This document shows positions 39,101-49,600 of a stretch of DNA of 64,000 nt, piece after piece. Source of the DNA: Chlorocebus sabaeus (taxonomy: Eukaryota; Chordata; Mammalia; Primates; Cercopithecidae); the NCBI RefSeq assembly GCF_047675955.1, contig NC_132910.1, positions 94,204,923 through 94,268,922 of the forward strand, in the 5' to 3' direction. Position 1 is the first letter of the stretch. Each line of letters opens with the position of its first letter. The position numbers and the translations under genes were made by a program. The notes below the pieces were generated by a model. The model was not told the origin of the DNA, searched no databases, and saw only the letters and a list, made by a program, of their open reading frames with translations.

Positions 39101-40705
39101 AGCTGGGACTACAGGCACCCGCCACGTCGCCCGGCTAGTTTTTTGTATTTTTTAGTAGAGACGGGGTTTCACCGTGTTAGCCAGGATGGTCTTGATCTCC
39201 TGACCTCATGATCCGCCCGTCTCGGCCTCCCAAAGTGCTGGGATTACAGGCTTGAGCCACCGCGCCCGGCCTTAGGACAATAAATTCTTGAACTAACTTG
39301 CTTTTAGCTTTTAAGAAATGCTTTTAAATGGCCAGACACAGTGGCTTATGCCTATAATTCCAGCACTTTGGGAGGCCTAGGTGGGCGGATCATTTGAGGC
39401 CAGGAGTTCAAGACCAGCCTGGCCAACATAGTGAAACCCTGTCTCTACAAAAAATACAAAAATTAGCTGGGCACATTGGCACGCACCTGTGGTCCCAGCT
39501 ACTCAAGAGGCTGAGGCACAAGAATCGCTTGAACCTGGGAGGTGGAGGTTGCGGTGAACTGAGATTGCGCCACTGCCCTCCAGCCTGGACAACAAAAGGA
39601 GACTCTGTCTCAAAAAAAAAAAAAAAGGCTTTTTAAAAATGCATGTGTGTGTGTACACACATATACATAAATCATTATATTCTCTTTCAGTTTCAGGAGA
39701 CAAGTATTATCTTTAAATCTAAATGGGTGCAATTCATTAATGAAAAAATTACAACATCTTTTTGCCTTTCTGGCTCATACGCAGGTGAGTGTGTTTGTGT
39801 GTATAGTATGTTTATGTTAACAGTGTGGTAATATTCATTAAACTTTACATTATACCTAACCTTTTTAACTGATGAAATAATATAATAGATATCTCATCCG
39901 TACAACAAATCCACTTAGAAATGCTAAAGAGATACTGCCTAAAATATCTAGATATTTTTCTATTTTCAGGATATGCCCTAAGTTTTTATATTTTTCTCTT
40001 GCTTCCCATTATTGTAGCTGAATATTATGCTGACTCATTGATCTAGAAATTTTTACAAAGAAAATATGATTTCCTATCCAATAAATAAGCTCCTTCATGA
40101 AGAATTATTTTTGAATGCATCTTTGTTTCCTGATACTAAATTAATAGATTTGTACAATAATGAGCAACTAAAATAATATTGTGGTGCCTGGGCTTTTTTC
40201 TCTTTTCTTATGTATACCCATTCATTATAACTAAAGATCTCTGCAGTTCTGTTTATCTGTTAAGTTCTAGAGCTTAAAATTTTGTGGTGATCTTTTATGT
40301 CCACACATTAATCCAGGGTCATTCATTTATGTTAATGGCACCAAGGTGGTCATATATAGTAAATATTCACATTTATTAAGAGACACTATATGCAGTCAAT
40401 GGTAAGCATTAAAGGAAGAGTCTTGGTCAGGCGCCGTGGCTCACACCTGTAATCTCAACACTTGGAGGCCGAGGTGGGCAGATTACCTGAGGTCAGGAGT
40501 TTGAGACCAGACTGGCCAACATGGTGAAACCCCCATCTCTACTAAAAATACAAAACTTAGCTGGGCATGGTGGCACATGCCTGTAATCCCATCTACTCAG
40601 GAGGCTGAGATAGGAGAATTGCTTGAGCCCGTGAGGCAGAGCTTGCAGTGAGCCGAAATCATGCCACTGCACTCCAGCCTAGCTGACAGACAGAGCCCCT
40701 GTCTG

Positions 40706-40739
<34 letters not shown>

Positions 40740-43700
40740 TCTTTATGTTCAAAGAACTTTTAGTTTAGATTTTGAGCCTATACACATGAATTATATACAT
40801 ATCATTATTTATATTATATGTTATTTTTCTGGTTTTACTTTCATTGCCTTTATCTCACAGAGGTCTAAAGGAGTAGTAGTTAGGGCCAGAAGAAACAATA
40901 GGTTGAGAATTGGTGGGATTCAGTTGATGGGAATGCTTTTGTTTTCTTTCTACAAGCTGAGAAATATCACAGATATAACTTCTTAAATGGAAAGAATCTA
41001 GACAGGATTAATATGAGATGATAGTAATGGCCTATGAGTAGTTATATACTCAGATAATTTTATTATTCTTTATCTGGGGAAAGTATGTTCACAAATTAAA
41101 TTTACCATATCAAGACCAAGGGAAATGAAATGAAAACTATCTCCTTCCTCACTCCCTGTTGTTTCCTCGTAAATTGATTTTTGTGCTTTCTTTATCACTA
41201 GTCTGTATTTATTATGTATAAAATATATATGTTTATATGTATATGTAGGCAGATATATACTGTATTAACTTAAAATCTTAGGGGAGGTTTCCCTGCTCCT
41301 CCCAAGAAAAGAAAAATAGAAATTAAAAAGAGCCTGATTAAATTTCTGTCACAGTTGAGATTCTCTCTGGTAGCAGCCTGACAGATTATTTTAGGCAGAT
41401 AGATTTTCTCATATAATTGAAAAGTCCTTTTATCTTATAATTAATAAAACAAACTTATTGAACATTTACATTTTTTTAGCCCCTGGTCTAAATCTTTTAT
41501 GTCTTAATCATCAAAAACAGTCTATCATGTAATAAGGTATATCCCCATTTTACAGATGAAGAAAACAGGCTTACATTACCTGTTCAGGGTCATGCAAACA
41601 AGCAGCAGGATTGAGATATGAACCAAACAGCTCTGAAGCCCCTGTTTAACATAGGCTAAACTTCCTTCCTTCAGAATGCTGTAAACCCTTAATTTGGGTA
41701 AAATTTTTCTTAACTAAGAACTTCATTGTTATGAAGTTATGCCACAAATAATCAATGTCAAGAGAATTCCAAAGTTTCAACTTATAATCACATCTTTGAG
41801 ATGCCTTTTCAGTTCTCTTTTGTCATGGCAAAATCTAGGATTTGAACCTGGATCGCTCTAGAGTCCACAATTTAATCACTAAACAGCTTCTATACTTTAA
41901 AAAAAAAAAAAAAAATTAGCAAGGGTTTCTACCCAGTGTACTCACAATCTGCACATTTGTGACATGTATCTACTCAAGGAAATTTTCGCCTAAAGGAGGT
42001 ATGCATGACTCTACTGTAGAGTATTTCCTTTATTACTTTGTTCAGAATACACACTAACAAAATATACATTAATCTTTTTTAGATTTAATTTTTATCAAAA
42101 AATTGTGGACTCAAACATGTGACTGTCATAGAGGGATGATACTAGGAGCTTTATATCGAGAGTTAGACTTGGGTTCTACCTTAATGTCCTGTGCCACTCA
42201 TTTAGCTGTATGACCCTGGACAAGTCACATGTTTCTCTAGCTCTCAATTCTGCTCTGCAGAGTGAGCAATTATGACTAAAGATTACCTAACTTTATTTCT
42301 AAATAATTTTATCTGTCCCTGAGTTGCCATGTCCGGCCCTTTTGGCTAATGCGATGTTAACTGTAAATAATCTTTATTAAACACTGTATATTAAGATTTC
42401 AGTTACTTGGTTCATGCTATAAGAATCACTTCCTTATATTTTCTCAATTGCTATTAAAAGAGGGAAGCATATGCACCTCGGATATTCTTTGAGGCTTCCA
42501 GACCTCCATGGTTTACTCCCAGATCACAGCAAGACTGTTCTGAATACCTCAGATTTCTCCTTGACAGGTAAAATGTATTCTTAAAATTGTGATTTGAGTG
42601 TTGTCTTTCATAACAGTTTAATTCTACTTAATATTGCTTTTACCTTTAAAAACATATTTCAAATGTTACTTTTTAAAATACTATTGCATTTCTTGTATGT
42701 TTTTTATATATTGTTTTTAATTGGTTTTCCTTTTTTGAATTTTCTTCCTTGAGACCAGCTGTTCTCAAAGTGTGATACAGGAACCCCTGCGGGTTCCCAA
42801 AACAGTTTCAGGAGTCTGTGAGGTCTTCTCTTTCCCAACAGCATAACTGTGTGAGGCCAGATTTTCTTTCTATGTTTCATCCAAAAAACATATAACAATA
42901 GAATGCAGAGAAGATATGAGGCTCCAGCTGTCTTCTATTAAGCCAGATACTTAAAGTATTTGCAAAATGTAAAACACTGCCATTCTTACTTTTTTTTTTT
43001 TTTTGGTTTTAGAAAATACAACTTTTTCATTTTTAAAATGTTACTAATATTAAATAATGGGTTTATTATTGTTAAATGTTAATATTTTATTTTCTCAGTT
43101 CTGACAGTAAATATCAATAGATACAACCCATATAAAGGAAAGCTCTTTTTTAATTATTTTTAAGAGGTTAAAGGGGTCCTGGCACCAAAAAATTTAAGAG
43201 CCACTCCTTTAGACCAGTTCATAATTGTATGGGTTTGGTATATTTTATTGTCGCCTGACCACTTATTTAATAAAACCTGTTATCATCTGTATCTCCCTGT
43301 CTTTGTTCTGCTCTGTGGAATGACTAGTAAAGTTCGTTGGGCTCGGTATGTGCAGCCTTCCTTCCATTCAGCTAAGAATCTATTCAGTAGTTTATTTGTG
43401 CCTGACTTTCTATGAGATGTCAGGAAGACAGAGATATATAAGACAGTTAAGAGACGTTTATAATTAACTGCAATGTAATACGTGCTCTTAAGTAGCAGTA
43501 TGTGTAATGAGAATATAGAGTAGTAATAGCCACCCAGCTTTTTTCCTGCATTCTCAAGCTATTCAATTTTCTTTTAATTAAAACAGTAAAACCTGATTTG
43601 TTTACATTAAACATTAAATTTGATTAAAATAGTTTATAGAAGCCACTAATATTTTTAAATAGAAATGACATTTGAAGTTAATTTAAGTAGCTATATAATG

Positions 43701-46574
43701 ATATCCTCTCCTGCAGGCTCCATGAAGAAGAAAAGATCTTGAAAGTTCAGTCCTCACACAAGCCTTCTGAAATTCTGGAATGCAGTGAAACTTCTTTACA
43801 GGAAGTAGCTAGTAAAGCAGCAGTACTAACAGAGACCCCTCGTACAACTGACAGTGAGAAGACTTTAATAGAAAAAATGTTTGGAGGAAAATTACGAACT
43901 CACATATGTTGTTTGAACTGCAGGAGTACCTCACAAAAAGTGGAAGCCTTTACAGATCTTTCGCTTGCCTTTTGTCCTTCCTCTTCTTTGGAAAACATGT
44001 CTTTCCAAGATCCAGCATCATCACCCAGTACACAAGATGGTGGTCTAATGCAAGCCGCTATACCCAGTCCTTCAGAAGAACCAGTAGTTTATAATCCAAC
44101 AACAGCTGCCTTCATCTGTGACTCAGTTGTGAATGAAAGAACCATAGGCAGTCCTCCTAATGAGTTTTACTGTTCTGAAAACACTTCTGTCCCTAACGAA
44201 TCTAACAGGATTCTTGTTAATAAAGATGTACCTCAGAAACCAGGAGGTGAAACCACACCTTCAGTAACTGACTTACTAAATTATTTTTTGGCTCCAGAGA
44301 TTCTTACTGGTGATAACCAATATTATTGTGAAAACTGTGCCTCTCTGCAGAATGCTGAGAAAACTATGCAAATCACAGAGGAACCTGAATACCTTATTCT
44401 TACTCTGCTGAGATTTTCGTATGATCAGAAGTATCATGTGAGAAGGAAAATTTTAGACAATGTATCACTGCCACTGGTTTTGGAGTTGCCAGTTAAAAGA
44501 ACTACTACTTTCTCTTCATTGTCAGAAAGTTGGTCTGTAGATGTTGACTTCACTGATCTTAGTGAGAACCTTGCTAAAAAATTAAAGCCTTCAGGGACTG
44601 ATGAAGCTTCCTGCACAAAATTGGTGCCCTATCTATTAAGTTCTGTTGTGGTTCACTCTGGTATATCCTCTGAAAGTGGGCATTACTATTCTTATGCCAG
44701 AAATATCACAGGTACAGAGTCTTCATATCAGATATACCACCAGTCTGAGGCTCTGGCATTTGCATCCTCCCAGAGTCATTTACTAGGGAGAGAGAGTCCC
44801 AGTGCAGTTTTTGAACAGGATTTGGAAAATAAGGAAATGTCAAAAGAATGGTTTTTATTTAATGACAGTAGAGTGACATTTACTTCATTTCAGTCAGTCC
44901 AGAAAATTACAAGTAGGTTTCCAAAGGACACAGCTTATGTGCTTTTGTATAAAAAACAGCATAGTACTAATGGTTTAAGTGGTAATAACCCAACCAGTGG
45001 ACTCTGGATAAATGGAGACCCACCTCTGCAGAAAGAACTTATGGATGCTATAACAAAAGACAATAAACTATATTTACAGGTAAGTTGGAAATACTTTGTT
45101 GAAAATATTAAACAATTGATAGATAAATGAGTACCCTCATTTTGAAATCTAACTTACAAGTTTTTATGAAACTCTGAAACGTAGGTCTGGATTTATATGA
45201 AGTATTCTCTACCTGTATAAATTGCCTTTCTAATATTGTGACAATTTAAATGAAAAGTGGCAATCAGATGTAATGCAGATTTTATTTGTTCATTACAAAA
45301 GATGGCTCATTATGAAATCATGCCATACAAAATACAGAAAATTTACAAAAGTGGACATATCCTCAGTCTCACCCACCAAAGGAAACAACTGCTAAATGTG
45401 GTGTTTATGCCCGCAAGACCTTTGTGTAAATATTTTAAGGGCTATTTATTGATATTTAGGTGGATAAGATAAAAAAACACTAAAAGGTAGACTATGTAAA
45501 GAAAAGATACTCATATTCTTTGAGGATGTGGGCAGTAAAACCAAGGAGATAATAGAACAATTGTAAATCAAAGCCAAGGAATGGTTTTATATGAGATAAA
45601 TTTATTCATAAATATACTTTTTTCAAGGAGTTAGTGATTTTATTACTTAAAGGCTAATAAAAAGTTAACATTCTTGCTGAAAGTATTTTTTTGTTGTTGT
45701 TGTTTTTGAAACTTGCCAGTTCTCAACATACAGGGCTAGCAGTAAATTACAGGTGAAATTCTAGGTATATTAATTGGGTGGTCTTAGTGATTTTGAGTTT
45801 GAATGAGTACATTTAAAAAATTTTGTGTTTGAAAGTCACTCCTGAAAGATACAGATAGAATAAGAAATGTACCACTATAGTACTGATTTTTAGAGGGAAA
45901 TTTTCTCAAAAGCCTTCAAATTTACTGCATTATAAAATACTCATACATTTTTAAAGAAATATAGCAATGTTCTTGAGTAACAAAAACAATGAACTTTACA
46001 GAAATAAATAGAAAATCAGAATATTTGTTTGATTAACTACTGAAGACTAACATCTAGTCAGATGGCTTATAATCAACATACTAGAAATAGATTGTATTCA
46101 ACTGTGTCCTTCTTACTAGATATCATATAAACATTAGTCAAAGGAGAAATACGGGTTTTGAAAGATAAAAAACTACTCTCATTTCTGTGATTAGAATCCC
46201 AAATGCTTGTATAGCCATAGCAACTACTTGTTTGTAGCTTAGCTCCAAGTGATTTTCCAGTTTATCTTGCCATTTACCCCATTACTTTCTGATTATACAA
46301 TATTTGAGCGTGAGGAACTGTTCTTTTCATTATTATTTTAAGACTCGTATGTTACTTTAATATAAAGAAAAAGCATTCTGTATTTTGTTAATTCAGTTTT
46401 TCAGTTTTATGCAGTTGTAAATTCTGTCTTAAGTTTCATATTGACAAGTTGTTTAATGCAAGAAAAGATACCACCAAAGTTTACATTAAGGTATTATCCT
46501 TATTAAGACTAGGTAGTAAATCAGAGTTTCATTATCAGAGTACCCTTTTAAAGCAAAAATACAATAATAAGTAT

Positions 46575-46605
<31 letters not shown>

Positions 46606-49600
46606 GAGATTGTCTGAGATTATCTCATTCTGTCACCCAGGCTGAAGTTCAGTGCCGTGATCATGGTTTACTGAAGCCTCGAACTCCTGGGCTCAAGTGA
46701 TCCTCCTGCCTCAGCTTCCTGAGTAGCTAAGGACTATAGGCATGTGTCACCATGCCTGGCTAATTTTAAAAAAAAGTTTTTTTAAAGATTGTCTTGCCAT
46801 TTTACCCAGGCTAGTCTCAAACTCCAGGGCTCAAGCAGTCCTCCCTCCTCGACCTCCCAAAGTGCTGGGCCACTGCATGTGGCCCAATAATCAACTCAGT
46901 TAGGAACTTATATTTAGATTGTGATTATTTACATTTATTGATTGATTGATTGACACAGAGTCTCACTCTGTCACCCAGGCTGGAGTGCAGTGGCTTGATC
47001 TCGGCTCACTGCAACCTCCGCTCCTGGGTTCAAGCAAATCTCAGGTCTCAGATACCCAAGTAGCTGGGATTACAGGCATACGCCACCATGCCTGGTAAAT
47101 TTTTTTGTATTTTTAGTAGAGACGAGTTTCGTCATGTTGGCCCGGCTGGTCTCAAACTCCTGGCCTCAAGTGATCTGCCCACCTTGGCCTCCCAAAGTGC
47201 TAGGATTACGGGCATGAGCGACTGTGCCCAGCCTATTTACTTTTAAATACAGTGATTGATAAAGACTCAAATTGTGAAGTTTTTCATACCATTTAATCAG
47301 ATCATTCTGGTATTTTAAGTACATGTTGAGAGACTACATTGTTTATTCTGTTATGTGAATGCTCATAATTACCAGGCAATAGAAAACTATAGTGTTGAGA
47401 TTATGTATACAGCAGTTTTCAGCTATCACTTCTTAGTTTTAAACACCTGGAGCATGTACATGTGTGTTTTCATTCTGTCATTTTGTTTTTATATCCGTTT
47501 TTCAGATATAATTCTTATATGTCATGCTTTATAATAGATTACTATGTCTGGACTATAGCTTTAAGAAATAGCATTATACCTATTTATAAAACAGTTATAA
47601 AAACTTAAATCGTAAAAGTAAGGATGTGAAGTGAACATTTTGAGTTCCTCTGCTCTTGAACAATATTGCTAATGAATTTAACATTTTAGTACATATCAGG
47701 GTAGCTGCTTTCATTTTAATACTTCATAATCACATTAGAAACTCACCTTGTGATAATTTTAAGAAGCTTTTTTTAGGATTTCATTTTTACATTTTAGGAT
47801 TTCATTTTTCAATTTTAAATCTAGCCACAACCAGATTTACAAGTGTTAGAAAATGTTGCTCTTTTGAGTATTGGCAAGATCCGTGGTTTTGAAAAACCCA
47901 GGCAAAAAATCTTTTATGACAAACCATTTTCTACTCTGTGTATCATAGCCTGACATTTGGGAAAACAATGCAAATTGTGGATTTCGAAGTAAATTTTTGA
48001 AAGGACTTTTCTCTTCATATATTTCTTTCCCTTCAGTCCAGCTTCCATTAGGAGTATCTCCATTGTTTTAGTGTCTGGAATATAAAAACTAAGCCTTTGG
48101 TTAGGATACAGTGAGAGATTGTGTAATGCATCATCCTTGCATGGTCCAGATTACCCACCCATCTGTCCCGCATCAGCCACAGTCCGCTTCCTATCTTGTC
48201 TTGCTTGGTTTATTTCCTTTGTTTCTTTGGAAGAGGTAGTAGTTCTTAACTTCTTAATTCTTTTCTTTTTCATACATTCAGAAGAGTATATTCAATATGT
48301 ATGTGCAGTTTAAAAAAAAGGATTAATGTCAACAGTTTCACTTGAATGAGAAATATAAATATACTGAAAATTATTTGTCTCAAGGAGCAATAACTTTCCT
48401 GTGACTAGATCTATAGTCTACTACTGAAATTAGAATTAACTTTAGTACTCATATAAATTTGTGATATAAATTACACATTCTATGATAATCATAATTTTGA
48501 CATTGTACACAATGTTCTTAGCTATATTAAGTAAAATGAAAGACAGTTTTTCCTATTTTTATCCATTGTCTAAGCTTATCATTAGAAAACAGAATACCGC
48601 ACATTTTTTTCTGTCAGCCATATATTTCTATAAATAATAAAGCAGAAAAAGAATATTACTTTTTTGGGATGCTGTATATCTTGAAATACAATATAGGTTT
48701 CATGGGTACACATGCAATGGAGTTACTAATTTTATATTTTATGTCATTCGACATAGTTTCTTTAAGGGAATCACTATACAAAAACGTCTATGCAAAATTT
48801 GCCATATCTTTTAGTAGCAGAAGTTCAAGAAGAACTTCTTAAACTCTACCTTACATGTCTGTTCAGTTTTAATTCATTAGGGAACATCATCTATGTATCT
48901 GAAACTGTGTATTGTTTCTCAGATACAGAGTCATAGTTTCATTGCTTGTTTGGATAGTTTAATAGGTTATAGAGCTAGAACAATGAGGATTTGTGGCTGG
49001 GGGGGTTTGTGTCTGTTTCTGATGTTACTTATGGCACTTAATTTCAATCTGTAAAACATTTGTAATTCCTACTTTAATTTTATAGATCAAGGATAAATTA
49101 ATATATATATCACCTTAAAAATACTCTGTAGGTAGACATTATACCAAAGAGCCAGCAATTGTAAATGACACTGTAAATCACCAAAATGTTTTTAAGAAAT
49201 ATCCTGCAAATTAAGTTTTAAAAGCCCTATCAGAGACTGGTTAGTTAAGCCATTTTGTTACAAGGATTTATCAAAGGTCCCTTTCAGCCATAAAAATAGG
49301 TGATTCTTGATCATTTTGTGTACTGGGACTTGAACAGAAGATGCTGTATGCTACTGAAGAATAAAGTATCCATAATGTGACAGATAGGTGTCAGGGTATG
49401 CCTGGGTCTTTTCTTCGTAATGAAAAATTGAGCATTTTGTGAAGAGGGATAATAATAAACTAAATCATTTTAGCTAGAAATTATAAAATAGTATTACCTT
49501 GCCAGATGGAACAAAATCACTAGGCCTTAAGTTGAAAAATCGAAATAATAGTGTTTTTGTTATTAATGTTAACTGTATTTTGAAAGCCCTTCAGGATAAT

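Larger units (their letters stand above)
35516..39690 (+). other. USP38: USP38 intron 6
   Basis: The intron carries five Alus in alternating orientation (35697 +, 36064 -, 36909 +, 38978 -, 39330 +). An AT-rich stretch at about 37560-38760 is probably an antisense L1 relic. A 17-bp AT-rich palindrome with a 12-base loop lies at 37880-37925. Confidence 0.85.
39785..42460 (+). other. USP38: USP38 intron 7
   Basis: The intron contains one sense Alu with a tail of more than 30 A (40425-40736) and two MIR-like relics (about 41465-41645 and 42130-42310). The rest is AT-rich and unrecognised. Confidence 0.85.

Noticed and set aside
45080..45130. Extension of the exon 9 frame past 45079
   Set aside because: It crosses a GTAAGT donor, and exon 10 at 50375 continues the protein in phase.
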